Source: Planctomycetota bacterium | GTDB lineage: Bacteria > Planctomycetota > UBA8742 > UBA2392 | Direction: 5' to 3' | Length of the DNA: 64,000 nt | NCBI GenBank assembly: GCA_020425605.1 | Contig: JAGQRH010000003.1 | Span: 139,011 to 203,010, forward strand | Part shown: piece after piece, positions 28,171-37,361 of the stretch | How the letters are laid out: the number at the start of each line of letters is the position of its first letter | Position numbering within the stretch: the first letter of the stretch is position 1 | Notes under the pieces: model-generated | The model's input: only the letters and a program-made list of their open reading frames with translations | Told to the model about the DNA's origin: nothing | Databases searched by the model: none | Translations under genes and position numbers: made by a program

Positions 28171-29046
28171 CTAAAGCAACGCCTGGATGTGGCTGAGCCG
28201 CTCCGTCGGGATTGCCAGGTAGTTGCACATGGATTGTTCCGGGTACTCTGCCGGTTCACCAAACTCCTCAAGCTTCAAATCCGGCAGCAAACGGCGCAGC
28301 TCGTATTTCATTTCGGGGAACAACCCCAACAGCTGGGTTTGCCGCGCCTCTCGCAGGCTCTTGATAGCCGGGTCGGTGCTCCCGGTACCCAACAGCTCAA
28401 ACAGGATGACCGGTCGATCACGCTCAATCACCGGGCGCAGTCCGCGCAGGACCTCCAGTTCCGCCCCCTCTACGTCGATCTTTATGAAGCCGACTGTATC
28501 GGAAAGGTCAGAATCCAGCAGGCTTCGTCCGTCCACCATCGGCACCTGAATGGTGTGCTTTGCAGGCTTCATGTTGTCGCGGAAACCCGCGATGATCGAG
28601 CCGCGCACATCAGCCCGTTCGTCGACGTGCAATTCGACGGTGCCGGCTTTGTCGGCCAGCGCGGCATGGATCAGCCGGACGTCGCCATAGTCATTCAATT
28701 CCATCAGCCCGCGCAGGACCTGGCAGCATTCCGGGTTCGGCTCAAAACAGACGCATCGGCGACCAGGCTCCACTGCTTTCACACGGGCAAGTGTCTGGCC
28801 GATGTTCACACCTACATCCACGAAGACACCGGGTGCGTGTGGAAGCAGCTTCAGCAGCAGGGGAACCATCCATGGCTCGTCGTCCCGGATCAGCTCAAGC
28901 GACATGTCGTCGGTCGGCACGATGTAGCGTCTCCCGTTGAAGGTTACGCTTGCGTGCTTCAACCAGAGTTTGCGGGCGAGAAGAATGAAGGCATAGCGCA
29001 GGCCGCGCTGCCGCAGAAACCAGATTCGATAGCCGAACGAGACCAT
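28171..29046 (-). CDS. FkbM-family methyltransferase, copy 1
   Basis: SAM-dependent methyltransferase of 291 aa. The Rossmann motif I is VFVDVGVNIGQTLA, the acidic Glu is in CVCFEPNPE, and the FkbM signature FIKIDVEGAELEVLRGL is intact. The first 45 residues are hydrophobic and basic, possibly membrane-associating. FkbM enzymes O-methylate sugars, polyketides and other small molecules; the substrate here is unknown. It starts 11 bases after the paralogue upstream and converges on the heme synthase gene with a 3-base gap and no visible terminator. Confidence 0.88.
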   Translation of the reverse strand: MVSFGYRIWFLRQRGLRYAFILLARKLWLKHASVTFNGRRYIVPTDDMSLELIRDDEPWMVPLLLKLLPHAPGVFVDVGVNIGQTLARVKAVEPGRRCVCFEPNPECCQVLRGLMELNDYGDVRLIHAALADKAGTVELHVDERADVRGSIIAGFRDNMKPAKHTIQVPMVDGRSLLDSDLSDTVGFIKIDVEGAELEVLRGLRPVIERDRPVILFELLGTGSTDPAIKSLREARQTQLLGLFPEMKYELRRLLPDLKLEEFGEPAEYPEQSMCNYLAIPTERLSHIQALL

Positions 29047-29057
29047 TGGAGCGCATG

Positions 29058-29942
29058 CTACCCGAAGAGGGCGCGGATTTCCTCGTATCGCTCATCCGGC
29101 ATAGCGCAGTAGTTGGACCATTCCAGCCCGACGTCGTTTCGGGGAGCATCGACATCCAGCAGTCGGGCATCCGGCTGAATCTGTGCAAGCCGGTACCGCA
29201 TGGAATGGACATATGAGGTCAGGTCTTCCTGCCGCTGCAACATCCGCCTTGATCTATCACTGCCATCATCCGGCGTCGGGATGACTTCGACGATTAGTAT
29301 CGGCCGGTCGCGCTCAAAGACCGGCTGCAAGCCGCGAAGGACTTCCAGCTCCATGCCTTCCACGTCGATCTTCACGATGCCCACCTGGGCGGCGAATTGC
29401 TGATCCATCAGCTCCGCCGCACACAGCAGCCTGACCTGCATCGCGAGTTCCTGCTGCGAGGCAAGCTCACCCGAGAAGTCGCGGATCATTGTCGCCGAGC
29501 TGTCCGTGCCGCCGCCCGCATAGAGCACTCCACTGCCGGCAGCGTCCGAGAGTCCCGCCTCGATCAACTCGGTGTTGCGAAAGCTGTTGCACTCGATGAG
29601 GGCCCGAACTGTGCGGCACGAATTCTCCGAAGGCTCAAAGCCGAGCCATGGACGATCTTCATCCATGCTGCGCAGCCACAAGAGTGTCTGGCCGACGTTT
29701 GCGCCGACGTCGACAAACGTGCCCGTCGTGGCCGGCAGCAGTTTTCGCAGAAGCGGCCCCCACCAGCTCTCGAATGGGCGAACCAGCTGCACTCCACCGG
29801 GGCTGCTGAGTGGGACAACAAACGTCTTGCCATCGCGTTCCGTCTGGACCCGCCTGACCCCGAACTTGCGCAGCAACAGGTGCCAGCTGTACCAGCGCGG
29901 AGCGCGCCACAAGAACGCCACCCGCTTGAAGAGGCTGGGCAT
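29058..29942 (-). CDS. FkbM-family methyltransferase, copy 2
   Basis: Paralogue of the next gene (294 aa), with motif I TFVDVGANVGQTLL, acidic motif WLGFEPSENS and signature VGIVKIDVEGMELEVLRGL. The similar N-terminus (RVAFLWRAPRWYSWHLLLRKFG) and the shared C-terminus ending near YCAMPDERY point to tandem duplication. The ATG lies 3 bases after the fur stop, so it is translated from the fur transcript. The substrate is unknown. Confidence 0.88.
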   Translation of the reverse strand: MPSLFKRVAFLWRAPRWYSWHLLLRKFGVRRVQTERDGKTFVVPLSSPGGVQLVRPFESWWGPLLRKLLPATTGTFVDVGANVGQTLLWLRSMDEDRPWLGFEPSENSCRTVRALIECNSFRNTELIEAGLSDAAGSGVLYAGGGTDSSATMIRDFSGELASQQELAMQVRLLCAAELMDQQFAAQVGIVKIDVEGMELEVLRGLQPVFERDRPILIVEVIPTPDDGSDRSRRMLQRQEDLTSYVHSMRYRLAQIQPDARLLDVDAPRNDVGLEWSNYCAMPDERYEEIRALFG

Positions 29943-29945
29943 CGG

Positions 29946-30368
29946 CTAGCGGCACTCCGGGCACAGGCCCCAGACAGTCACGGTGACATCGTCGACGCTC
30001 CACCCTTTGGGCGGCGCAGGCTTGTCCGGAAGCTCAGTAAGGTCGATGCACTCCACGCGACCGCATTTGGTGCAGCTCACGTGCGCATGGTGGTGAGCGC
30101 CTTCATGGACATGGCTGTCCGTCAGCTCGAACATCTCGCGGCGGCCGACACCGCGGACGGGTTGCAGAACACCTGCCTCGCTCAGCGCCTGCAGGTTGCG
30201 ATAGATGGTCGCCGGGTCGCCGCCGTTCTGCCCACAGAGTCGGACTGCATCGTCCATGCTCACGGGCTCGTGGGCTTCCAGCATCGCGGCCACGAGCGTT
30301 GCCCGGGTGATCGTCACGCGCAGCCCGGCGCGACGCAGGATGGAGCGAGCTCTCTCGTTGGCGTCCAT
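29946..30368 (-). CDS. Fur-family metal-responsive repressor
   Basis: DNA-binding repressor of 140 aa (usual size). The winged helix occupies residues 1-80, with DPATIYRNLQALSEAG as the recognition region. The dimerisation domain carries HVHEGAHHHAHVSC with the regulatory metal site. Two structural zinc pairs are present, C99/C102 (CTKC) and C136/C139 (CPEC). The class (Fur, Zur or PerR) cannot be fixed by eye. It is the first gene of an operon with two FkbM methyltransferases, an unusual pairing. TATACT lies 6 nt before the ATG with no Shine-Dalgarno, so the mRNA may be leaderless. Confidence 0.92.
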   Translation of the reverse strand: MDANERARSILRRAGLRVTITRATLVAAMLEAHEPVSMDDAVRLCGQNGGDPATIYRNLQALSEAGVLQPVRGVGRREMFELTDSHVHEGAHHHAHVSCTKCGRVECIDLTELPDKPAPPKGWSVDDVTVTVWGLCPECR

Positions 30369-30374
30369 GCCGGC

Positions 30375-30380
30375 AGTATA
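30375..30380 (-). promoter_or_regulatory. -10 box of fur, leaderless spacing
   Basis: TATACT on the minus strand, separated from the ATG by exactly 6 nt (GCCGGC). Transcription would start at or within a base of the start codon. Confidence 0.6.
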
Positions 30381-30529
30381 GCCCCCAATCGCCCACAGCC
30401 CAGCCGCGTGCCACGCTGCATTGCGAGCAGGCCACGGAGCAACAGGCCATCACCACCAGTTGGATGAGCTTGCAACGCCTCTCGGATGAATTGCGTGAGT
30501 CCGTGAAGCTGGCTCCGCGCCGGCAACGA

Positions 30530-31675
30530 TCAGCTTGCCGTAGAAAGCCTCGCGTCGACCATCTGCCGGAAACGCCGGAACAGGTGGAGGCTGTCGTGTG
30601 GGCCCGGGCTTGCTTCCGGGTGGTACTGGACGCTGAACACAGGCAGCGTCTTGTGCTTGATCCCGCTGACTGTGCCGTCGTTCTGGTTGATGTGGGTGAC
30701 CTCGACGTCGTCAGGCAGGCTTTCGGGGTCAGTCGCGAACCCGTGGTTCTGGCTAGTGATTTCGACCATCCCGGTCGCCAGTTCTTTCACCGGGTGGTTC
30801 GCCGCGTGGTGGCCGAACTTGAGCTTGTACGTCTTGCCGCCGAACGCCCAGGTCAGCAGCTGATGGCCGAGGCAGATCCCGAAGACCGGAAGCTTCTTCG
30901 CAACCAGCTGCTTGATCTCCTTGATCGCGTAATCAAGCGCGGCCGGGTCGCCGGGGCCGTTGCTCAGGAACACTGCGTCCGGGCCCCACTCGAGAATCTC
31001 TTCAGCGGTGGCCGTCGCGCAGAACACGCGCACGTCAAAGCCAACCTGGACGAGGCAACGAAGAATGTTCTTCTTGGCGCCGTAGTCGATCGCCGCGCAC
31101 TTCAACCTGGTGCCTCCAGCGTGCAGAACGCTGTCTTCGGCAAATGGCGAGTCGTAGCCTGTGTTCAGGTCATAGGGCTCGTGGTTGCTGACGACCTTGA
31201 CCAGGTCTTGGCCCTCCATCGTCGGGCTGTTTTTCACTTCCTTCAGCAGTGCATCGGCATCCTGCTCGGTGGCGATCACGCCGCGCATGGCCCCGTGCTT
31301 GCGGAGGTGCAGTGTCAGGGCGCGCGTGTCGATGCCGTCGATGGCCGGGACACCGGATGCACGCAGAAAGTCATCAAGCGTTCGTTGGCTGCGAAAGTTG
31401 CTGACGATGCCGCTGAGCTCACGGCACACGAAGCCGCTGAGCCAGGGCTTGGCCGCTTCGTCGTCTTCCAGGTTGATCCCGTAGTTGCCGATTTGCGTGG
31501 CCGTCATGGTCACGATCTGGCCGGCGTAGCTGGGATCCGTGATGATCTCCTGGTAGCCGGTCAGCGAAGTGTTGAACACCACTTCGCCGAAACCCTTTTG
31601 CAGCGCGCCAAAAAGTCGGCCGCGGAAGGCGCGGCCATCTTCAAGCAGCAGAATTCCGGGGTTCCGTTTCTTCAT
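30530..31675 (-). CDS. carA: Carbamoyl phosphate synthase small subunit
   Basis: Glutaminase subunit of carbamoyl phosphate synthase (380 aa); supplies ammonia for arginine and pyrimidine synthesis. The N-terminal CPSase domain begins GILLLEDGRAFRG and has FNTSLTGYQEIITDPSY. The class-I amidotransferase has FGICLGHQLL with the nucleophilic Cys and SVQYHPEASPGPHDS with the catalytic His. carB is not in the window. ATG 31675 lies 35 bases inside the upstream glycosyltransferase gene; the standard N-terminus makes this start secure. TATACT sits 8 nt before it, so carA may have its own promoter. Confidence 0.96.
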   Translation of the reverse strand: MKKRNPGILLLEDGRAFRGRLFGALQKGFGEVVFNTSLTGYQEIITDPSYAGQIVTMTATQIGNYGINLEDDEAAKPWLSGFVCRELSGIVSNFRSQRTLDDFLRASGVPAIDGIDTRALTLHLRKHGAMRGVIATEQDADALLKEVKNSPTMEGQDLVKVVSNHEPYDLNTGYDSPFAEDSVLHAGGTRLKCAAIDYGAKKNILRCLVQVGFDVRVFCATATAEEILEWGPDAVFLSNGPGDPAALDYAIKEIKQLVAKKLPVFGICLGHQLLTWAFGGKTYKLKFGHHAANHPVKELATGMVEITSQNHGFATDPESLPDDVEVTHINQNDGTVSGIKHKTLPVFSVQYHPEASPGPHDSLHLFRRFRQMVDARLSTAS

Positions 31676-32981
31676 GGGCGGGAAGTATAGGCGGCTCAGC
31701 CTCTGGCGCAACGGATCGGCGCCAGAAGTGGATAAACGCCATGCCCCAGATCACGAGCACGCCAAGTGTGGGCGTTCCATAGATCGCCATCGAGTCGAAA
31801 ACGTCAGTCCATATCAACAGCGGCACGTAACACAGCAGCATCGCCGTGCCGACGGCAATCAGGATGAGCCTTGCATTGCCTGCGCGCATGCAGGAAGCCG
31901 CCAGCGGCGCGAGCACCAGCAGCAACAGGCACAGGTGATGCGGCCAGAACAGCAGATTGGCCAGGGCGGCCGACAGCAATGCGAGGCCGAACACGGCCGT
32001 TCGGCCCAGCCGCGAGCCACGGGTGCGCCAGGCAAACAGCATCGCCAGCCCACCCAGCAGCGCGGCGATCGCAATCCCCGCATAGCCGACTACTGAATCC
32101 GGCAGCGTCGTGACCAGCGGCGAGTTCTCGTGCCGAAACTGCGACAACTTCTGACCGTCCGAGAAATAACGCCGCATGACTGCCGTTAAAGAGTTGTTTG
32201 GGGCACGCGAACCGCCAAGCCCGGTCGCATTCTTCGCATCGAGCCTGGGCGCAATAATCCGCTCGCGATAGTCGCTCGCCAGCTGCACGTTCGATTGCAG
32301 GCCTTCGCTGATTCCATAGTTCGGAACGCTGTACAGCAGCGGAACCAGCCATAGCACTGCAATGCCGCCCGCCATTGCAGCCGCTGCCTTGAAGCGCTTC
32401 TGCACCAGCAGGATCGGAAGCAGAACGATCGGAATCACCTTCAGGTGCGTGGCCACGGCCAGCAACATGCCGCCACGCAGAGGCCGCTGGCTCTCCATCT
32501 GCGCCATGCCGATCAGCAGCACGCACACCACCAGCATGTTGACCTGGCCCTCCTGGAGGTTCGTCCAGAGCGCACCGAACAGGCCGACCAGCATCAAGAG
32601 GTAGAACTCGCGGGACTTGCGACCATCCGAGACCTTCACCAATCGGCGGGCAGCGCGAAGTCCGATCACGATCAGCGCCAGCTCGGCCATGCCCCAGATG
32701 GCATAGCCGAGCCACCGCGGGAACACCGTCAACGGTGCGAACAGCGCTGCGAACAGCGGCGGGTAAATGAAGAGACCAACGTTGTTCGCAGGATCTTCCG
32801 AGTCCAGGTACAGGTTCGCCCCGCCGCCAAGCATGCGTCGGCCGGCTTCCCAGTAGACGTCAATGTCCATGGAATGGCCTGACCAATACCACTGCAGCCA
32901 GCCCATGAAGCCAAGCAACAGCAGGCCCGTCGCCGCGAGTGCGGCCGTGATCAGGCGATCCGTCTTGTCGGGCGCGGTCAT
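31641..32981 (-). CDS. GT87-like (DUF2029) membrane glycosyltransferase
   Basis: Polytopic membrane protein of 446 aa with about 9-11 TM helices. An early luminal/periplasmic Asp motif (SMDIDVYWEAGRRML) is followed by LYLDSEDPANNVGLFIYPPLFAALFAPL. This matches the GT87/DUF2029 family of polyprenyl-phosphate-sugar-dependent mannosyl- or arabinofuranosyl-type transferases (GT-C fold). The sugar and acceptor are unknown. It starts 18 bases after the HEAT lipoprotein gene and overlaps carA at its 3' end by 35 bases. Confidence 0.8.
   Translation of the reverse strand: MTAPDKTDRLITAALAATGLLLLGFMGWLQWYWSGHSMDIDVYWEAGRRMLGGGANLYLDSEDPANNVGLFIYPPLFAALFAPLTVFPRWLGYAIWGMAELALIVIGLRAARRLVKVSDGRKSREFYLLMLVGLFGALWTNLQEGQVNMLVVCVLLIGMAQMESQRPLRGGMLLAVATHLKVIPIVLLPILLVQKRFKAAAAMAGGIAVLWLVPLLYSVPNYGISEGLQSNVQLASDYRERIIAPRLDAKNATGLGGSRAPNNSLTAVMRRYFSDGQKLSQFRHENSPLVTTLPDSVVGYAGIAIAALLGGLAMLFAWRTRGSRLGRTAVFGLALLSAALANLLFWPHHLCLLLLVLAPLAASCMRAGNARLILIAVGTAMLLCYVPLLIWTDVFDSMAIYGTPTLGVLVIWGMAFIHFWRRSVAPEAEPPILPAHEETEPRNSAA
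31684..31689 (-). promoter_or_regulatory. -10-like box of carA inside the upstream gene
   Basis: TATACT on the minus strand, 8 nt before the carA ATG and within the 3' end of the glycosyltransferase gene. It would give a transcript with almost no leader. Confidence 0.45.
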
Positions 32982-32999
32982 GTTCCTGGCCGCCGGGGA

Positions 33000-33734
33000 C
33001 TAATTCTCGGACATCTCTGAGATTCGCTCGGCCCACCAGTCGATATGCGCTGACAGGTCGTCGTTCTCAAAGCGATTCTGTGCGGCCTCTTCCTCACTGA
33101 CACCGGTCAGGATGGCCAGGCCCTCAAAGCACCGGTCAAGCAGGCCACGGTCGGTTGCACTTGTGAAGAGCGCCCCTTCGACATCTTCGAGATCGGAATT
33201 CAGTCGCGAGGCAACGTCATAGAGGGCGGCCGCCGCGTCGCGTCCGCCGATTGCAATCAGGCTGTTCAGCATGGCGGAACGAACCAGGAATTCCGTCTCA
33301 AAGGGTCGGCCGGTCTCATCTCGATCGAAGGCAATCCTGTTGCGGAGCCGAATGATTGAAGTGACCCGCCGCGCGTCCGTGCGTGAAGTGTACTCCAGCT
33401 TGCCCAGGGCGATGGCGCTCTCGATACGAACCAGAACGTTCTCGTCGGCCAGCGGGCCCATCAGGGTCTCAAGGATCAATTCGCCGTCTTCGGCGTCACC
33501 GAATTCCCCAAGCCCCTGCACGGCCGTGGCCCGCATGTGCGGGTCCTCGTCGCGGGGGACGTTTACGTCGCCCGCAATGATGGTTCGCAGGCGGGCGCGC
33601 GTGGTTTCGCGCTCAGTATCCGGCGTGTCCTGCACGTCTCGCCAGAGGTCCTTGCGGTCTTCTTCGGGCGCGTTGCGGCAGCCCGCCAGAAGCGTGGAAA
33701 TCATCAACAGCAGGATCATGGCGGAACGAAGCAT
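33000..33734 (-). CDS. HEAT-repeat-like lipoprotein
   Basis: Lipoprotein of 244 aa. The signal peptide ends in the lipobox LLAGC (Cys 18). The remainder is alpha-helical with HEAT-like repeats (for example RATAVQGLGEFGDAEDGELILETLMGPL and VRIESAIALGKLEY), usually a protein-binding scaffold. No catalytic motif is seen. It is the first gene in a minus-strand run with the glycosyltransferase and carA. Confidence 0.8.
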   Translation of the reverse strand: MLRSAMILLLMISTLLAGCRNAPEEDRKDLWRDVQDTPDTERETTRARLRTIIAGDVNVPRDEDPHMRATAVQGLGEFGDAEDGELILETLMGPLADENVLVRIESAIALGKLEYTSRTDARRVTSIIRLRNRIAFDRDETGRPFETEFLVRSAMLNSLIAIGGRDAAAALYDVASRLNSDLEDVEGALFTSATDRGLLDRCFEGLAILTGVSEEEAAQNRFENDDLSAHIDWWAERISEMSEN

Positions 33735-33859
33735 AGGGGTCGGATTGTCGAAGCCTTCCGCCCCCCGTCAAGGAGCGTGCAGATGGGGATAGATGGTTGG
33801 CGCCGTTGCCAACTGGCGAAGATGGCGCATTTGATCGGCGAATGCCGCGTATGGCGGGG

Positions 33860-33865
33860 TACAAT
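33860..33865 (+). promoter_or_regulatory. -10-like box for the secretin-like gene
   Basis: TACAAT, 38 nt before the ATG at 33904. A GGGGGT a few bases before that ATG may serve as the ribosome site. Confidence 0.4.
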
Positions 33866-33903
33866 GAAATCAATTCCCCGACCTTCCCCTTGGGGGTCAT
33901 CCC

Positions 33904-35730
33904 ATGACATTGGTCTTCCGTGCAGCAACCGTAGCGTTGGCGGTTGCTGGAACCCTGCTGTGCGCCTCCATTCAACCGTCGGCGCAGGACGCCGATTCGG
34001 ATGCGCAAGCCCAGCCAGTTTCGAAGGATTACAATGTAAGGCCGCTGGTTCAGAGAGAACTCTGGAACGCCCCGCGCACCGGCGCAATCGGCGACGTACT
34101 GGCGCCGGACCGGCTTTTCTTCAGCGATGAGGGACACGCCGATGACGAATGGTCGCTTCGCGACTCCGGCGAAGAAGCCCGCTGCTGGGACAACTCAAAT
34201 GAGTTGGGCGAGACAATCCTAGGGCTGATCGAGGACGCGAACGACGGCGCAGATGCCGAGCTGCATTGCGAAGTCGGGATGCTCGGAGTCAGGGCCGAAG
34301 ATGCCGTTCAGAAGCAGTTCAGCTGGTACCTTGATGCGCTGAACGAAGTGGCACGCGCGAGGGTCAGCATGGTTGTTTACCGGCTCAAGGACGACACGGA
34401 GCTGACGACCACTACCATCGGGGCCTCCGAGATCCCGGGCTGGACCAAGGGTGCACGCTACGTTGCCAACTTCCGTGGCGGCCTGGCCGAGCCGTTCGTG
34501 GTGCAGCAGACCCAGCACCGCAGCTACGTGGCCGACTACGACCTGAGCCTCGCCACCGAGGCGGCCGTGGAGTCCCCGAACGTTCGTGACCTCAACACCG
34601 GCGAAGAGTTTGTGCTGGGCGCTGTCAGCCTGTCCGACGGACGTCTCTGGGTACAGGGCTGGCATGCAAGCATGCGCCTTAACCAGATGCGCACGCTGCA
34701 TACCAGCGCGGGCGACGTTGAGTTGCCCGATGTTTCGTATTCGTTCGCACCGGTCTCAGCGGTCATCGAGAACGGTGGCGCGGCAGTCATCGATGCCGGT
34801 CAGGCAGGCCGATTCCTGGTGAAGGCCGACTGCGACCGCATCATCGGCAACCACGCGATGAAACTGGAAAATGGCACAACCCTGAAGCTTCTGAACTGCG
34901 TCGGCGGAATGCGCGGCCAGAGCCTCGGAGGCTTCTGGCTGATGCGGGCGACTGCCAGCACACTCGCCGAAGACTCCATGTTCCCGCAAGTCATGCTTGA
35001 GGACGTCGTGGACGGCCCCTATCGCGACGCGGCGCTGTTCTACGAGGAAGAGCTGGACAGTGAATGGGTCCGGGCACGCTGCTTCGGTCCATACCTCAGC
35101 GTGATGGTCAACTCAGGCGAAGACCTTAGCGAAGAAGAGATGGCCGAGCGCAACAGCTTCGTCAAGCGCATCGACTCGATCCCCACGGCACCGGAAACCG
35201 TCGGCGTTCGCATCAGTGCGTTCGAGATCTCGGACGACGCGGCGCTTCCGGCCGGCGTGCTGAACGGACGGCCGTCTACCGCCGACGTCTCCGAGCTGAA
35301 GGCATTGGCCGGCGGGAAAGCCACGTTTGACAGGGTCTCGAGCAACATGCTCCGGCAGCAGGTGGACAATCTGCAGGTCAAGCTCGCGACCCACGTTCGT
35401 GGCTATGATTCGCAGTCGGCCACGGGCGTCACGGCGCTGGACCCGCAGATCGGCACACTGGTTCTTGGTGAGCAGATTCGCTGGCAGGCGCGGGCCGACG
35501 AGGACGGACGCATGCACATCGAGGTGCGGTCCGGCATCACGGTCGGAAGCACGGACTTCGATAAGGTTGAATTCGGCAACAACGGCCTGACCATTGAGCG
35601 CTCGCGCAGCGCGCTCACACAGGCGCGGCTGGCAGACGACCTGCTGGTGGGTGATCGCATGGCCAGCCTGACGCCCGCAGTCGGGGCGGATGGCAAACTC
35701 GTGGTAATCGTTGTTGAACGCCTGAAGTAG
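33904..35730 (+). CDS. Secreted secretin-like protein of unknown function
   Basis: Exported protein of 608 aa with a signal peptide (about residues 1-28, ending near SAQD). The mature start KDYNVRPLV resembles the YDVRDLL segment that precedes secretin-related N domains in planctomycete-type proteins. A segment near residues 95-145 (LGETILGLIEDAND...RAEDAVQKQFSWYLDAL) resembles an N1-type subdomain. A beta-rich region (HRSYVADYDLSLATEA...VISAVIENGG-like pattern) resembles the start of a secretin gate. I see no clear membrane-barrel signature, so it may be a periplasmic relative. The resemblance is by pattern only. The pseudopilin operon converges on it. Confidence 0.5.
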   Translation: MTLVFRAATVALAVAGTLLCASIQPSAQDADSDAQAQPVSKDYNVRPLVQRELWNAPRTGAIGDVLAPDRLFFSDEGHADDEWSLRDSGEEARCWDNSNELGETILGLIEDANDGADAELHCEVGMLGVRAEDAVQKQFSWYLDALNEVARARVSMVVYRLKDDTELTTTTIGASEIPGWTKGARYVANFRGGLAEPFVVQQTQHRSYVADYDLSLATEAAVESPNVRDLNTGEEFVLGAVSLSDGRLWVQGWHASMRLNQMRTLHTSAGDVELPDVSYSFAPVSAVIENGGAAVIDAGQAGRFLVKADCDRIIGNHAMKLENGTTLKLLNCVGGMRGQSLGGFWLMRATASTLAEDSMFPQVMLEDVVDGPYRDAALFYEEELDSEWVRARCFGPYLSVMVNSGEDLSEEEMAERNSFVKRIDSIPTAPETVGVRISAFEISDDAALPAGVLNGRPSTADVSELKALAGGKATFDRVSSNMLRQQVDNLQVKLATHVRGYDSQSATGVTALDPQIGTLVLGEQIRWQARADEDGRMHIEVRSGITVGSTDFDKVEFGNNGLTIERSRSALTQARLADDLLVGDRMASLTPAVGADGKLVVIVVERLK

Positions 35731-35746
35731 ACGGCATGAACACGCG

Positions 35747-35770
35747 CGGGCGGCCGATCACGGCCGCCCG
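35747..35770. terminator. Bidirectional hairpin between converging genes
   Basis: Perfect 10-bp stem CGGGCGGCCG / CGGCCGCCCG with an ATCA loop, placed between the stops at 35730 (+) and 35777 (-). There is no U tract. Confidence 0.6.
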
Positions 35771-35776
35771 TGCCGC

Positions 35777-36262
35777 TTAACGACCATCAATCGCTTCGAT
35801 GTTCTTGATGAAGATGGTCCGGATAAACGACTCGGCGCGTTCGCTGCCCTGCGCCTCCCAGTAGATCTTGATAGTAACGAACAGCTCTTGCGGAACCTCG
35901 ATGCTGCGCTCATAGCGCACGTCGTAGCGGTAGCCGCGGCGGTAGGGAATCGGATAGCGCAGGCGCCCGTTGGCGTCCGGCTCAAACCAGTCGTCGACAC
36001 GATTGCCGTCCTTGTCTTCCGACAGGTCCGGACGCCCGTTCTGGTTGCGGTCGTAGTAGTAGGTGTCGTAGTTGGCGGCGATGTCGTCGAACAGGCTCCC
36101 GGCCAGCACGCTTGCAGTCGTGTTGTCGACCGCGCGCTTATGGTTTGCCAGGCCGACGGCAAAGATGGCGTATACGCCGACCACGCCGAGCAGCAGAATC
36201 GACATCGCCATCATGATCTCGATCAGCGTGAAGCCGCGGCGATTGTTTGCCCTGTATCTCAT
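35777..36262 (-). CDS. Type IV pilin-like protein, PilV/GspI type
   Basis: Minor pseudopilin of 161 aa. The prepilin peptidase site reads RRG|FTLIEIMMAMS, with the Glu at position +5 followed by a hydrophobic helix. The soluble head has a DRNQNGRPDLSEDKDGN segment that looks like a Ca-binding DxNxDG-type loop. ATG 36262 overlaps the upstream stop by four bases (ATGA). It is the last gene of the four-gene pseudopilin operon. The order and size suggest the GspI/PilV position in a tip complex. Confidence 0.85.
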   Translation of the reverse strand: MRYRANNRRGFTLIEIMMAMSILLLGVVGVYAIFAVGLANHKRAVDNTTASVLAGSLFDDIAANYDTYYYDRNQNGRPDLSEDKDGNRVDDWFEPDANGRLRYPIPYRRGYRYDVRYERSIEVPQELFVTIKIYWEAQGSERAESFIRTIFIKNIEAIDGR

Positions 36263-37359
36263 CGCGTCACCGGCAGCTGGATGACTCTTTGGAATGACTC
36301 TCCGGCCAGGACCGTTGATCCCGCCGCGTGCTTTTGCGGGCGTGTACCCAGCGCACCCCGCACACATGAGCCGAACGTCCGCCCGGAACGCGAGCCGTAC
36401 GCAAGCAACTCACCATTGATCCGAAGGTAGGCGCTTGGAGAGCGCAGGTCCGGAAAGCCGTCTACGTCCTCAACGTAGACCGAGTTGTCACCGCTGGCCA
36501 CTTCCGCCGTGACGGCGGTTTCCGCCCGCAAGGGCTCCTCAGCCGCCACAATCAGGGTCAGTCGCAAGGCGCGAGGCAAGGCGTACTCCCCGTCGCTGAT
36601 GCGCTGTGACATCGACCAGCGGGTGACGGGGCCTGTCGGGCCCGCATACCAGCCGGTTGTGTTTCCCCAGTCGTCCCAGCACTCGACGCTGAACCCGAGC
36701 ACGTTGTCCGCCACGAGCTCAAACTGGTCCCAGAGCGCTTCGCCCCCGATGGCAAACTGGCCGTTGGCGTCGCTGATGTCGGAGTAGGGAACGATGTCGT
36801 CGCCGTCACTCTTCTGGTACTGAAGGCACCACGCGACAACCTTGGTGATCAACCCGTTGTTCACATCCGGCGGCGAGCGCTCGGCGCGATACAGGCGGGT
36901 GCCGCCGCGAACAGGCTCGAACATGTACACGACTTCGATGTTCCCGTGGCTTGAGCGCATGGCGTTGCGCACGTTGCGGCCCGTGAAGTCCCCCGAATAG
37001 CCCTGTGCGCTGCTGCCGCGGCCCGCGTCATAGCCGGCCAGACTGTTCTGTTCCTCTCCCCAGGCGCGGGTGAAGGCGATCACCTGACGGCCGTAGGGGT
37101 CTTCCATCAGCAGGAATGCCGGGTCATCGATCGGCCCGTCCGGGTTCGCGGGCATGCCGAGAATCTGGCTGAAGTCTTCTTCGGCAAGGCGCATGACCGT
37201 CTGCGCCGTTTCGTACTGCTGGCCACGGGCCGTGCCGACGCGGGTCATCGAAAGCGCCCCGCGCAGGAAGCTGATCAGCATCACGCCAAGCACGAGCAGG
37301 ATGCCGATGGCAACCATCAGCTCGATCAGGGTGAAGCCGCGACGGCGTGTGTGGCGCAT
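36259..37359 (-). CDS. Pseudopilin, GspJ/PulJ-like
   Basis: Minor pseudopilin of 366 aa, with a basic leader and the peptidase site RRG|FTLIELMVAIG followed by a long hydrophobic helix. The globular domain is larger than in typical GspJ (about 200 aa); extra material near the C-terminus includes DLRSPSAYLRINGELLAYGS, a motif also found in the giant neighbour. ATG 37359 is 2 bases after the upstream stop; a TTG at 37365 overlapping that stop is possible. The gene overlaps the PilV-like gene. Confidence 0.82.
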   Translation of the reverse strand: MRHTRRRGFTLIELMVAIGILLVLGVMLISFLRGALSMTRVGTARGQQYETAQTVMRLAEEDFSQILGMPANPDGPIDDPAFLLMEDPYGRQVIAFTRAWGEEQNSLAGYDAGRGSSAQGYSGDFTGRNVRNAMRSSHGNIEVVYMFEPVRGGTRLYRAERSPPDVNNGLITKVVAWCLQYQKSDGDDIVPYSDISDANGQFAIGGEALWDQFELVADNVLGFSVECWDDWGNTTGWYAGPTGPVTRWSMSQRISDGEYALPRALRLTLIVAAEEPLRAETAVTAEVASGDNSVYVEDVDGFPDLRSPSAYLRINGELLAYGSRSGRTFGSCVRGALGTRPQKHAAGSTVLAGESFQRVIQLPVTR

Positions 37360-37361
37360 GC

